Positions 44,550-53,484 of a DNA stretch of 64,000 nt are shown here, in pieces; the first letter of the stretch is position 1, and each line of letters starts with the position of its first letter. The notes beneath the pieces were generated by a model. It searched no databases. It was given only the letters and a program-made list of their open reading frames with translations, and was not told the DNA's origin. The DNA is from Corallococcus soli (GTDB lineage: Bacteria; Myxococcota; Myxococcia; Myxococcales; Myxococcaceae). Position numbers and translations under genes: made by a program. The stretch is taken from NCBI RefSeq assembly GCF_014930455.1, contig NZ_JAAIYO010000002.1, positions 868,001-932,000 on the forward strand, given 5' to 3'.

Positions 44550-46037
44550 ATGAGCCACGCCTCCGCGCCCTCCGTGCCCACGGTCATCCCCAGCACCCGC
44601 GACTTCTACGGCGACCTGATGCGCGCCTCGCAGGCCACGCGCGCGGGCTTCCTCGCCGAACGCGAGCGCTGGCTGCGCGGCGTCCCCGTGGAGGGCCGCG
44701 AGGAGCTGCTCTTCGAATTCGAGATGTGGCTGCGCGCCGTGGAGCGCTACCTGAACCTCCACAACGCGGTGGTGGACGCCCGCGCCCGGCCGCTCGTCAC
44801 GCGCGACTTCCACGAGGAGCTGGCGGACGTGCGCGACGCCATGGAGCGCGCCGTGCGCGTCGCCCGGCACCTCCAGGACCCGGACAGCGACCCGAAGATG
44901 GTCTTCCGCAAGTACGTGGAGACCCAGCTCGCGGACGACCGCGTGCGCCGGCTGCTGATTGAAGAGGAGCTGGACCAGGAGACGCCGCCGGAGAGCCTCT
45001 TCGTCGTGCGCGAGGCGTTCGACGCGCTCAAGAACCTGCTCGACAACCTGCTCCAGCTGCCGCTCATCGGCCTGTCGCTCTTCCAGGACGTGGGCAAGCT
45101 CACGCTCCGGGAGATCGTCCTCAACCGCTACTTCCGGCCCTTCCGCCCGCTGGAGTTCCGCGTGGAGTACGACCGGCTGCGCTCCGTGCGCCTGCTGGAC
45201 GTGCTGGGCACGCTGCCCGCGGACACGCGGCCCCTGTACACCACCGCGTTCCTGGGCCTGTTCCGCGTGCTGCACTACCTGACGCACGTGGACCCGGAGA
45301 CGCAGCCGCCCGTGCCGCGCCGCGTGCGCGTGCTCCTGTCGCTGGTGCGCGGGGAGGCCGCCGCCGTCGCCAGCTACCTGCACACGGAGCTGTCCCCCAA
45401 GGCCGGCTCCAGGCCCCTCCAGGCCGCCACGCTCCGGGCCGCGCGCGACCTGGCGCGGGAGACGGAGCGCATCGCCCGCGAGGTGATGGTGGACCTGGAC
45501 CGCGACCCCGCCGCCGCCCTGCGCGCCGCGGAGGCCTTCACCACGCTGTTCCGTCAGCAGACGGTCGCGCTCGTGGACGCGCTCGCGCCCAATGGCTCCC
45601 TGGGCGAGGAGGCCTTCGCCCACCTCACCAGCGCGCAGGACGGCGCGCTGCGCCTGCGCAAGGACCTGTGGGTCTACGCCCAGCTGTGCCGCGCCGCGGA
45701 GGGCCACCTGCGCTCCGAGGACGTGCCCGCCGCCGAGCGCGTGCTGGCCGCCCTCAGGTCGTTCCTCGACTACTTCCACGACGGCGGCTACCAGCTGCTG
45801 CGCTACGCGGACTACGACGCCTTCGATCGCTTCACCTCGCTGCTCGTCGAACTGCCCTGGCCCCCGGAGGGCCCCGGCATCCGCAGCCGCCTCGCGGAGG
45901 ACCTCCGGCGGTTCTCCCAGACGCTGGAGACCACCTTCCACGCCGTGAGCCGCCGCTCGCTCCTCCAGGGCCGCGGCTTCGACCGTCCGGACGCCGAAGC
46001 CCTGCGCGACCGCTTCCTGCCGCCCGCGACGCGCTGA
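44550..46037 (+). CDS. Conserved helical protein of unknown function
   Basis: 495 aa from ATG 44550, 31 bp after ruvB, so probably cotranscribed. It is almost entirely alpha-helical, acidic/basic and Leu-Arg rich, without signal peptide, membrane segment or a motif I can name. The regular heptad-like spacing around 290-420 suggests coiled coil or helical repeats. The relation to ruvB is unknown. Confidence 0.8.
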   Translation: MSHASAPSVPTVIPSTRDFYGDLMRASQATRAGFLAERERWLRGVPVEGREELLFEFEMWLRAVERYLNLHNAVVDARARPLVTRDFHEELADVRDAMERAVRVARHLQDPDSDPKMVFRKYVETQLADDRVRRLLIEEELDQETPPESLFVVREAFDALKNLLDNLLQLPLIGLSLFQDVGKLTLREIVLNRYFRPFRPLEFRVEYDRLRSVRLLDVLGTLPADTRPLYTTAFLGLFRVLHYLTHVDPETQPPVPRRVRVLLSLVRGEAAAVASYLHTELSPKAGSRPLQAATLRAARDLARETERIAREVMVDLDRDPAAALRAAEAFTTLFRQQTVALVDALAPNGSLGEEAFAHLTSAQDGALRLRKDLWVYAQLCRAAEGHLRSEDVPAAERVLAALRSFLDYFHDGGYQLLRYADYDAFDRFTSLLVELPWPPEGPGIRSRLAEDLRRFSQTLETTFHAVSRRSLLQGRGFDRPDAEALRDRFLPPATR

Positions 46038-46484
46038 TCCGCCACCCGGTCCTTTTTTCAGTCAAGCCCCGGACTCCCCGTGAGCCCCGCGCGTACGTTT
46101 GCTTCCGGGCACTCGCCTGCGGTAGAGACGCGCCCTTGTCGCTTGGGTGACACACACTCCGGGTTGGCGCGTGGTGCGCCGGATCGCGCCGGGGTCTGAA
46201 GGGTGATTTCCGGACATGGCTGTCACGGTGCAGGGGGATGTGTCGTGTTTCCCAAGAGGGCGGGGGTGGCCCCGGGCCGTGGTGTCCCGCGCCCGGGTGG
46301 CGCCAGCGCCAGCAGTTCCAGGGGGTTGGCCCACCCCTCGCGGCCCCTTCGGGATGCGCTTGGGTCACGGGCGGGTGGCATGTTGATTGCTCCTGTGTGC
46401 AGTGCGTCAGACCCCGTTGAACGGTCGGACGGGCCCGTACCCTGTGTGCGTCAGTCCGAAGCAGTCCTCAGAGGCGACACCGAC
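46038..46484. other. 447-bp intergenic region upstream of lpxC
   Basis: No gene was supported; an open frame in phase with lpxC reaches back to 46203 but lacks coding features. The gap has a T-run at 46054-46059 close to the preceding stop and the sigma-54-like element at 46376-46391, 94 bp before the lpxC ATG. Confidence 0.55.
46376..46391 (+). promoter_or_regulatory. Sigma-54-type (-24/-12) promoter upstream of lpxC
   Basis: TGGCAT (46376-46381), N5, TTGCT (46387-46391). Only the last base of the -24 box differs from consensus and the GG-to-GC spacing is exactly 10 nt. It is correctly oriented for lpxC, 94 bp upstream of its ATG. No activator gene is adjacent. Confidence 0.6.
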
Positions 46485-47429
46485 ATGCTCCAGTTCACCG
46501 ACTCCCAGCGCACCCTCTCCCAGCCGGCCATCTGCCGGGGCGTGGGCCTCCACTCCGGGGCGCCCGTGACGTTGACGATGAAGCCCGCGCCCGCGGGGCA
46601 CGGCATCGTGTTCGTGCGCACGGACCTGCCGCGCCCGGTGAGCATCCCCGCGCTGGCGGAGTACGTGGTGGACACGTCGCTGGCCACCACCCTGGGCCGC
46701 GACGGCGTGCGCGTGGGCACGGTGGAGCACCTGATGTCGGCCCTGGCGGGCCTGGGCATCGACAACGCCCGCCTGGAGCTGGACGGACCCGAAGTCCCCA
46801 TCATGGACGGCAGCGCCGCGCCCTTCACGCACGCCATCATGGAGGCGGGGGCGCACGAACTGGACGCGCCGCGCGAGTACCTGGTCATCAAGAAGAGCGT
46901 GGCGGTGTCGGACGGCGACAAGCAGGCGTCCATCACCCCCGCCCGGCGCTTCCGCATCAGCTGCACCATCGACTTCGAGCACCCGGTCATCCAGGGCCAG
47001 TCCTTCGACGTGGACGTGAACGACCGGGGCTTCTCGCGCGAAATCTCCCGCGCGCGCACCTTCGGCTTCCTGCGCGACGTGGAGAAGCTCAAGACGCTGG
47101 GCCTGGCGCGCGGCGGCTCGCTGGAGAACGCCGTCGTCGTGGACGAGGCGTCCATCCTCAACCCGGACGGCCTGCGCTTCCCGGACGAGTTCGTGCGGCA
47201 CAAGATCCTGGATGCCATTGGCGACGTGTCGCTGTTCGGCCGTCCCGTCATCGGCCACATGACGGCGTTCAAGACGGGCCACGCGCTCAACCACAAGCTG
47301 GTGCGCAAGGTGCTGGCGGACCCGTCCAGCTTCGACATCGTCACGGCGCGCCGCCGGGACGTGGAGGCCCGCGAGCCGGGGCGCGCGAGCCTCGCGGGCG
47401 CGCTGGAGCTGGAGCCCCTGGTCGCCTGA
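46485..47429 (+). CDS. lpxC: UDP-3-O-acyl-N-acetylglucosamine deacetylase LpxC
   Basis: 314 aa from ATG 46485. The zinc ligands are in VEHLMSALAGLGIDN (first His) and FVRHKILDAIGD (His and Asp), and the catalytic His in KTGHALNHKL near 265. LpxC commits UDP-acyl-GlcNAc to lipid A, the first irreversible step, at the inner membrane's cytoplasmic side. Length matches the family. An upstream in-frame extension to 46203 is not used. A sigma-54-like element lies upstream. Confidence 0.97.
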   Translation: MLQFTDSQRTLSQPAICRGVGLHSGAPVTLTMKPAPAGHGIVFVRTDLPRPVSIPALAEYVVDTSLATTLGRDGVRVGTVEHLMSALAGLGIDNARLELDGPEVPIMDGSAAPFTHAIMEAGAHELDAPREYLVIKKSVAVSDGDKQASITPARRFRISCTIDFEHPVIQGQSFDVDVNDRGFSREISRARTFGFLRDVEKLKTLGLARGGSLENAVVVDEASILNPDGLRFPDEFVRHKILDAIGDVSLFGRPVIGHMTAFKTGHALNHKLVRKVLADPSSFDIVTARRRDVEAREPGRASLAGALELEPLVA

Positions 47430-47485
47430 AGGCGGGGTTGGCAATTCCTTGCCAGCCCAGGGCACCTCTATTAAGTCGGCGACTT

Positions 47486-48583
47486 ATGTCCATGCGTCCT
47501 ACTCGCCTCGCCCTGGCCGCCCTCCTCGCGGCATCCCTCACCGCCGGCTGCAACAAGGAGAAGGCGCCGGCCACCACCCAGGCGCCCGCCGCCCAGGCCC
47601 AGGCTGGCAATGCCTTGGAGCCGGCGCCGGACGCGGTGGTCGCCACCTTCGGCAACGGTCAGAAGGTCACCTTCGGTGAGCTCAACGAGCGCATCAAGGA
47701 GCCGCTGGCGAACCTGGACAAGCAGAAGTACCAGCTGCGCAAGCGCGGTCTGGAAGGGCTCGTCACGGAGCGGCTGGTGAAGGACGAGGCCACCAAGCGC
47801 AACCTCACCGAGGAGCAGCTGCTCAAGGCGGAGATCGACGACAAGATCCCCGCGCCTCCGGAAGAGAAGATCAAGGAGGTCTTCGAGGGCGCCAAGGGAC
47901 AGCTGCCCCCGGGCGCGACCTACGAGCAGATGAAGCCGCAGATCGTGGACTTCCTGTCCGGCCAGCAGAAGCAGGAGGCCGCGCAGAAGTTCTTCGAGTC
48001 CCTGCGCCAGGGCGCCAACGTGAAGTACGAGCTGCCGGAGCCCGCGCGCGCCCCCGCGGAGCGCAAGCAGGTCGCGGCCACCGGTCCCTCCAAGGGCCCG
48101 GAGGGCGCGCCGGTCACCATCGTGGAGTTCAGCGACTTCGAGTGCCCGTTCTGCAGCCGCGCCAACGCGGCGGTGGACCAGGTGACGAAGACCTACGGCG
48201 ACAAGGTGCGCGTGGTGTTCCGCCAGTTCCCCCTGGAGTTCCACAAGCAGGCGCAGAAGGCCGCGGAGGCCTCGCTGTGCGCCAACGACCAGGGCAAGTT
48301 CTGGGAGATGCACGACCAGCTCTTCGCCAACCAGAAGGCGCTGGGCGTGGAAGACCTGAAGAAGCACGCGACCGAGCTGAAGCTGGACACCGCCAAGTTC
48401 AACGCCTGCCTCGACTCCGGTGAGAAGGCCGCGCAGGTGAAGGCGGACCTGGCGGACGGCTCCAAGGTGGGCGTCAACGGCACGCCGGCGTTCTTCATCA
48501 ACGGCATCATGCTGTCGGGCGCGCAGCCCTTCGACGAGTTCAAGAGCATCATCGACGCGGAGCTGTCTGGCGCGAAGAAGTAG
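47486..48583 (+). CDS. Lipoprotein with SurA-like N-terminus and DsbA-type thioredoxin domain
   Basis: 365 aa from ATG 47486. The signal peptide ends in lipobox TAGC (Cys23). About 55-180 is helical and begins VVATFGNGQKVTFGELNE, as in SurA/PpiC N-terminal chaperone domains. About 205-360 is a DsbA/thioredoxin-like fold with active site CPFC in FSDFECPFCSRAN, cis-Pro region GVNGTPAFFINGIMLSGA. It should form or shuffle disulfides in the periplasm as a membrane-anchored oxidoreductase. The next gene starts 24 bp downstream. Confidence 0.9.
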   Translation: MSMRPTRLALAALLAASLTAGCNKEKAPATTQAPAAQAQAGNALEPAPDAVVATFGNGQKVTFGELNERIKEPLANLDKQKYQLRKRGLEGLVTERLVKDEATKRNLTEEQLLKAEIDDKIPAPPEEKIKEVFEGAKGQLPPGATYEQMKPQIVDFLSGQQKQEAAQKFFESLRQGANVKYELPEPARAPAERKQVAATGPSKGPEGAPVTIVEFSDFECPFCSRANAAVDQVTKTYGDKVRVVFRQFPLEFHKQAQKAAEASLCANDQGKFWEMHDQLFANQKALGVEDLKKHATELKLDTAKFNACLDSGEKAAQVKADLADGSKVGVNGTPAFFINGIMLSGAQPFDEFKSIIDAELSGAKK

Positions 48584-48607
48584 CCTGTAACCCCCGGGAG
48601 GGATGCG

Positions 48608-49846
48608 GTGGCGCCCAGACCCAAGGCCACGCCCCGCGTGAGCGGTGAGGCGGCTTCGCTCGAACTGGAGCGGCCGCTCGCCGCCGTCGTCTCTCCCAGC
48701 AGGCCCCTCGTGGCGCACTTCCATGCGCCCGAGGGCCTCTTGCTCCTCCCGGAGTCCCACGGCGCGTCCGGCTTCTTCGCCGGCAGCCTGGGGTCGCTCT
48801 CGGTCGAGGAGGTCTTCGCTCAAATCCTCTCCGGCATCCGCACCGGCCAGCTCATCGTGCAGCACGGCGCCGTGCGCCGCGCGGTGGCCTTCCGCGACGG
48901 GCAGGTGGTGTTCGCCACCTCCAGCGAGCAGTGGGAGCGCCTGGGCGCGGTGATGGTGCGGCTGGGCCTGCTGTCGGACGCGCAGCTGACGGCGGCGCTC
49001 GGGCAGGTGACGCCCGCGCGGCGCATCGGCCAGGTGCTCACGTCGCAGGGCATCGTCTCCGAGGCCAGCCTCTACAGCGCGATGACCTTCGTCGTGCGCG
49101 AGGTGGTGCTCAACCTCTTCGAGATGCAGGAGGGCAGCTTCCTCTTCCTGGAGGCCCGGACCCCGGCGGTGGACGCGGTGAAGCTGCCGGAGCGCACGCG
49201 GGACCTGGTGCTCACCGGCATCAAGCGCGCGGAGGAGACGGGGCGCCTGCGCCGCCGCTTCCCGGACGACATGCGGGCGCTGCCGGGGCCCCAGGGCGCG
49301 CTGCCCGGCGAGGAGGCCCTGTTCGCCCGGCTGGGCGGGGGCACGACGCTGGGCGCGCTGCGCGCCGTGTACGCGGGCAGCCAGTACGCCTTCTACAGCG
49401 GCGTGGAGGAGTCGGTGCGCGGCGGGCACCTGGCCGTCCAGGCCGCGGAGCCCGCGCCGGCCCCGGGGCCCGCGGTGGAGGGCATGGCCTGGGAGCTGTT
49501 GTCCGCGGAGGAGCGCTACAACCTCCTGCTGTCGCTGGTGCACCGCGCGCTGCGCGAGGCGGGCCGCGACGTGGACCTCTTGCGCGGCTTCGTGGAGGCG
49601 CCGCCGCCGGGCCTGGAGGACGCGTACCAGGGCGTCACGGTGGGGCCCGACGGGCGCGTGGACGTGGCCCGGCTGCGCGCCAACGTGTCCACCAGCGGCG
49701 GCGAGGCGGTGGGCCGGGCGATGGCGCTGGAGGCGCTGGACGCCTTCGTGTCCTACGCGCTGTTCTCCGCGCGCAACGCGCTGCCGACGGACGTGGCGGA
49801 GCGGCTGGTGAACACGTACCGCACCTTGCAGGGCGGACTGTCCTAG
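48608..49846 (+). CDS. DUF4388 (PATAN) domain protein
   Basis: 412 aa from GTG 48608, with GGGAGGG upstream. Residues about 60-110 (SLSVEEVFAQILSGIRTGQLIVQHGAVRRAVAFRDGQVVFA) are the DUF4388 core; a helical middle and a second helical domain (about 300-410) follow. No DNA-binding or kinase motif was seen. It lies directly after the DsbA-type gene, but a functional link is not evident. A second DUF4388 protein is at 37294. Confidence 0.8.
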   Translation: MAPRPKATPRVSGEAASLELERPLAAVVSPSRPLVAHFHAPEGLLLLPESHGASGFFAGSLGSLSVEEVFAQILSGIRTGQLIVQHGAVRRAVAFRDGQVVFATSSEQWERLGAVMVRLGLLSDAQLTAALGQVTPARRIGQVLTSQGIVSEASLYSAMTFVVREVVLNLFEMQEGSFLFLEARTPAVDAVKLPERTRDLVLTGIKRAEETGRLRRRFPDDMRALPGPQGALPGEEALFARLGGGTTLGALRAVYAGSQYAFYSGVEESVRGGHLAVQAAEPAPAPGPAVEGMAWELLSAEERYNLLLSLVHRALREAGRDVDLLRGFVEAPPPGLEDAYQGVTVGPDGRVDVARLRANVSTSGGEAVGRAMALEALDAFVSYALFSARNALPTDVAERLVNTYRTLQGGLS

Positions 49847-49961
49847 CGTCCTCCGGCGGACTTTCCTGAGTCGGACACCCACCCTGATGTCCCCCTGGTC
49901 AGCCCGGGGTGGGGTGCCCACGTTCGTCCCTACGGCTGGTGGCGGTAGGGGGACGAGCGAC

Positions 49962-50603
49962 ATGGGCGTGATGCGGATGTTGGGGTGGGGCGTGCTGCTG
50001 TTGAGCACGGCATGTGGCGCGTCCCGGACGGCGGTGGCGAAGGCGGAGCCCGGCACGGGCGGCTCCGGGACTGTCTCCGGGGACCCGGGCGTGGCGTCCA
50101 CCACGCGACGTTACGTGGACGAGGACCTGGGCTTCGAAATCGTGCGGCCCACGGCGGAGTGGCAGCTGGATGAAACGAATGAGCGCACCCCGGAGGGGCT
50201 CGCCATTCCGGTCATCCTGCGCCACCGCGTGTCGGGGGCCCAGGTGGTGCTCCAGGTGGCTCCCGGCGTGGCCACGCCCACCCAGTTCGCCGAGCGGCTG
50301 ACGCAGGGCCTGCGCCAGCAGCCGGGCTTCACCACCACGGATCCGCAGCCCATCGCGCTGTCGGACAGCGCGGTGGGGTTCGACTTCCAGGTGGGCGACG
50401 GCGTGCGTGGCAAGGTGGCCGTGCGCGAGGGCAACGGCGGCCGCGTGCTGATGATGCTCGCCACCTGGCCCACGGAGCTCTCCGAGGACGTGACGGGGAG
50501 CGTGGACGAGCTGATGGCCGGCGTCCGTCCGCTGCCCGAGCCGAGCGTGGCCGTGCGCACCCCGCAGCGCGCGCCCGAACCCGAACCCGGCGATCCGCGT
50601 TAG
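49962..50603 (+). CDS. Lipoprotein of unknown function
   Basis: 213 aa from ATG 49962 (ATG 49971 possible). The signal peptide ends in lipobox STAC (Cys16 or so). The mature part (about 55-190) reads like a small alpha/beta domain, with YVDEDLGFEIVRPTAEWQLDE and RKVAV-type strands, as in PsbP-like or DUF1795-like lipoproteins; the family is not certain. The C-terminus is Pro/Glu rich. Two hairpins follow in the gap before pepA. Confidence 0.75.
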   Translation: MGVMRMLGWGVLLLSTACGASRTAVAKAEPGTGGSGTVSGDPGVASTTRRYVDEDLGFEIVRPTAEWQLDETNERTPEGLAIPVILRHRVSGAQVVLQVAPGVATPTQFAERLTQGLRQQPGFTTTDPQPIALSDSAVGFDFQVGDGVRGKVAVREGNGGRVLMMLATWPTELSEDVTGSVDELMAGVRPLPEPSVAVRTPQRAPEPEPGDPR

Positions 50604-50609
50604 GTAGGG

Positions 50610-50699
50610 GAGCGCGCGAGGAGCCTCGCGCGCTCGAACCCCTGCAACCCGGCAACAACCCACGTCGCCGGGCGCATGCGCACGAGGGGCCTCGTGCGC
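50610..50699. terminator. Two similar strong hairpins between convergent genes
   Basis: Hairpin one: 50610-50621 pairs with 50624-50635 (12 bp, GC rich). Hairpin two: GCGCACGAGG (50678-50687) pairs with CCTCGTGCGC (50690-50699). Both have the core GAGG...CCTC. They sit in the 123-bp gap between the stops of the lipoprotein gene and pepA and probably end transcription from each side. Confidence 0.6.
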
Positions 50700-50726
50700 G
50701 CGTGCCCGGCGCTTCCGTGTGTGCGC

Positions 50727-52319
50727 CTAGCGGGCCGACTTCGCCTTCGCGCGCCTGGCGGCCTTCGTGGGCTCCGCCTTGGGCTCCGGCTGGGAGGCCA
50801 TCTCCGTGGCCCGCCGCCGCACCAGCTCCACCAGCGTGCGTGCGCCGGAGCCGGTGGCGCCCTTGTTCAGGTAGCCGCGCTCCTTGGGGCTGTTGGACGG
50901 ACCGGCGATGTCCAGGTGCACCCACGGAATGTCACCGACGAACTCCTTGAGGAAGAGCGCCGCGTTGATGGCGCCGCCCCAGCGCTCGCCGGAGTTCTTC
51001 ATGTCGGCCACGTCGGAGCGCAGCGCGTCCTTCTGCATGTCGCTGATGGGCAGGCGCCACATCTCCTCGCCCGCGGCCTTCGCGGCGTCCAGCACGCTGT
51101 TCACCGTGGCGTCGTCGTCGCCGAACGCGCCCACGATGTAGTTGCCCAGCGCCACCATGCACGCGCCCGTGAGCGTCGCCAGGTCGATGATGGCGGACGG
51201 CTCGTGCTCGCCGGCCCAGGTGAGCATGTCGCCCAGCACCAGGCGGCCCTCCGCGTCCGTGTTGGTGATCTCCACCGTCTTGCCGGAGCGCGCCGTGAGG
51301 ATGTCACCGGGCTTGTACGCGGTGCCAGACGGCATGTTCTCGCACGCGCCGATGAAGGCGTGCACGGGGAAGGGCGGCTTCACCACGCCGCCGATGACCT
51401 TCATGGCGGCCAGCACCGCGGCCGAACCCGCCATGTCCGTCTTCATCTCCACCATGCCCTCGGTGGGCTTGAGCGACAGGCCGCCGGAGTCGAAGGTGAT
51501 GGCCTTGCCCACGAGCGCCAGCGGGGCGCGCTTCGCGTCCTTCGCGTTCTTCGGCGTGTAGACCAGGTGGATGAGCCGGGGCTCCTGCGCGCTGCCCACG
51601 GTGACGCCCAGGAACATGCCCATGTTCAGGCGCTCAATCTCCTTGCGCCCGCCAATCTCCGCCTGGAGGCCCGCTTCCTTCGCGGCCTGCTGCGCGGCCT
51701 GCGCCAGGCGCACGGGCGTCACCACGTTGGGGGGCTCGTTGACCAGGTCGCGCGCCCAGTTGACGGCCTCCGCCACCTTCAGGCCCAGCGTGAGCGCGTC
51801 GTCCAGCGCGCGCGACTTCTGCGTGCCCGGCGGCAGCGCCAGCGTGGCGCTCTTCAGCTTGGGCGACTTGTCCTCGCGCGCCGCGGACTTGTACTTGTCG
51901 AAGCGGTAGACGCCCAGCTCCAGGCCCTCCACCACCGCGCGCACCACGTCCTCGGTGCGCTCCGTGGCGGGCACGCGGAAGCCGATGCTGGTGACCTTCA
52001 GCCGCTGCGCCGTCTTGGCCGCGCGGCCCGCGGCCAGCCGCAGCACCTCCGGCTGGAAGCGCGCGCGGTTGCCCAGGCCCAGCAGCAGGACGCGCTCATT
52101 GCCCAGCCGCCCCAGCGTGTGCAGCAGGAAGGACTGGTCCACCTTCGCCTTGAAGCCCTCCTGGGTGGCGGCGGCGCGCAGCTTGCCGTCCAGGGTCGAG
52201 TCGGCGGCGGCCAGCGGCGCAGGGACGGCGTCACCCACCAGCTCGCCCTCGAAGAGGGGGATGACGAGCAGCTCACCGCTCACCGGCGCGGCGTCACCGG
52301 AGACGAGACTGAATTGCAT
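50727..52319 (-). CDS. pepA: Leucyl aminopeptidase (M17), PepA
   Basis: 530 aa from ATG 52319. The M17 signature NTDAEGRLVLGD near 370 and the metal-binding GKAITFDSGGLSLKP near 288 are intact, with the N-terminal macro-like domain about 1-190. It removes N-terminal residues in the cytoplasm as a hexamer with two metals. The C-terminal 40 residues are Lys/Ala/Pro rich (PKAEPTKAARRAKAKSAR), an unusual basic tail. A longer upstream extension is rejected because the family start is at MQFSLV. Confidence 0.96.
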   Translation of the reverse strand: MQFSLVSGDAAPVSGELLVIPLFEGELVGDAVPAPLAAADSTLDGKLRAAATQEGFKAKVDQSFLLHTLGRLGNERVLLLGLGNRARFQPEVLRLAAGRAAKTAQRLKVTSIGFRVPATERTEDVVRAVVEGLELGVYRFDKYKSAAREDKSPKLKSATLALPPGTQKSRALDDALTLGLKVAEAVNWARDLVNEPPNVVTPVRLAQAAQQAAKEAGLQAEIGGRKEIERLNMGMFLGVTVGSAQEPRLIHLVYTPKNAKDAKRAPLALVGKAITFDSGGLSLKPTEGMVEMKTDMAGSAAVLAAMKVIGGVVKPPFPVHAFIGACENMPSGTAYKPGDILTARSGKTVEITNTDAEGRLVLGDMLTWAGEHEPSAIIDLATLTGACMVALGNYIVGAFGDDDATVNSVLDAAKAAGEEMWRLPISDMQKDALRSDVADMKNSGERWGGAINAALFLKEFVGDIPWVHLDIAGPSNSPKERGYLNKGATGSGARTLVELVRRRATEMASQPEPKAEPTKAARRAKAKSAR

Positions 52320-52463
52320 GGCGACTTGGACTCCTGGACTAAAAGGGAAGAGAGGGTGATCCCGAAGGGGGCGACTGTAGACGCGCGCCGTGTTGCTCGC
52401 AAAGCGCTGGTTGCCACTCCGGCATTGCATTGCCCCGGCGCGCTGGATAGCTGTGCCTTCCCA

Positions 52464-53357
52464 ATGCCCACCTTGCTGCTCCATCTGACGGCCATCGAAC
52501 GGTTGGCCTCCCACCCGGAAGGGCTCCCCGCGGACTGGGTGCGCGCGTTGTCGGAAGACCTGCCGTATGCGCGCTTTGGCGCCGCGCTGCCGGACCTGCC
52601 CCTGTGCGCGGGCGTGCGGGGCGGCCTGTCGCTGCTGCTGCCGGAGGCCGGCTGGCCTCCGCTGGCGCGGCTGTACCACGAGCGCGCGCCGGTGGGCCTG
52701 GGCCTGAAGATGGCGGAGCTCGTCGCCACCGGCGCCCTCGTGGGCACCGAGGCGGGGCTGGCCATCCTCGCGGGCTACTTCACGCACATGGCCCTGGACC
52801 GGCGCCTGCATCCGCTGGTGGACGCGCTGGTGCTGCGCCACCGCCGCAAGGGGGAGCGCGCCTGGGACGCGCGCCGGCAGGTGGAGTGGGCGCAGACGCT
52901 CTTCTTCCTGCGCGAACAGGACGGCACGGACGGTGTGGGCACGGCGCGCCTGCGCGAGAAGTTCCAGGTGGTGAAGAGCGAGGGCATCCCGCTGCGCGGC
53001 ATTGGCCGGGGCATCTACGAACTGGTGCGCCTGGCGTCCCAGGAGCGCGTGGGCCAGGCCCCCACCAAGGCGGAGCTGGATGGCTGGGTGCGCGGCCTCT
53101 ATGTCTCCGGCCTCCTGCTCTCCAGTCCCCTGGGGCGGGTGCGCGCCCTGCCGGCGTACACGCAGCTGTCCTTCCAGGAGCTGTACCGCAATGATCAATT
53201 CGACTTCACGGCGGAAGTGGACGCGGCGCTGGACGTGACGCGCGGGCTGCTCAAACGGCTCCACGGCTACATGGCGCGCGGCACCTACACCCCACGCACG
53301 CGCGCGCGCTTCTTCGAGGAGTTTCCGGAGGGAACCCTGGGCGCCACCGCCGCATAG
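52464..53357 (+). CDS. Zinc-dependent phospholipase C-like protein
   Basis: 297 aa from ATG 52464, divergent from pepA. Features of the family are the early His-containing helix MPTLLLHLTAIERLA, LPDLPLC near 50, and GYFTHMALDRRLHP near 113, where His and Asp would bind zinc. It lacks a signal peptide, so its location may be cytoplasmic. The substrate is unknown; the family includes phospholipase C and S1/P1 nuclease-like proteins. Confidence 0.7.
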   Translation: MPTLLLHLTAIERLASHPEGLPADWVRALSEDLPYARFGAALPDLPLCAGVRGGLSLLLPEAGWPPLARLYHERAPVGLGLKMAELVATGALVGTEAGLAILAGYFTHMALDRRLHPLVDALVLRHRRKGERAWDARRQVEWAQTLFFLREQDGTDGVGTARLREKFQVVKSEGIPLRGIGRGIYELVRLASQERVGQAPTKAELDGWVRGLYVSGLLLSSPLGRVRALPAYTQLSFQELYRNDQFDFTAEVDAALDVTRGLLKRLHGYMARGTYTPRTRARFFEEFPEGTLGATAA

Positions 53358-53484
53358 TGGACGCACGACCCGGGCGTGGGTCCCACGCGATGTTCGCGTG
53401 GAGGGCATCCGGCCAATCAAGCCCGTAACCCTGAAAGACCTACCGCTATCCGAAGCGGGGAGTGCCCCCTATCCTCGATAAGGA

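Noticed and set aside
43355-44596. Minus-strand frame of 413 codons opposite ruvB
   Set aside because: Complement of ruvB, which is certain from its Walker motifs.
46203-46484. In-frame upstream extension of lpxC
   Set aside because: It lacks family similarity, would place the sigma-54-like element inside the gene, and the normal LpxC start is at 46485.
47439-47452. TGGCAA...TTGC resembling a sigma-54 promoter between lpxC and the DsbA-type gene
   Set aside because: GG-to-GC spacing is 9 nt, one short of the required 10, and the sequence is explained by a small hairpin GGCAA-TTCC-TTGCC.
50676-52463. Long plus-strand frame upstream of the phospholipase-like gene
   Set aside because: It runs antisense through pepA; the real product begins at MPTLLLHL (52464).
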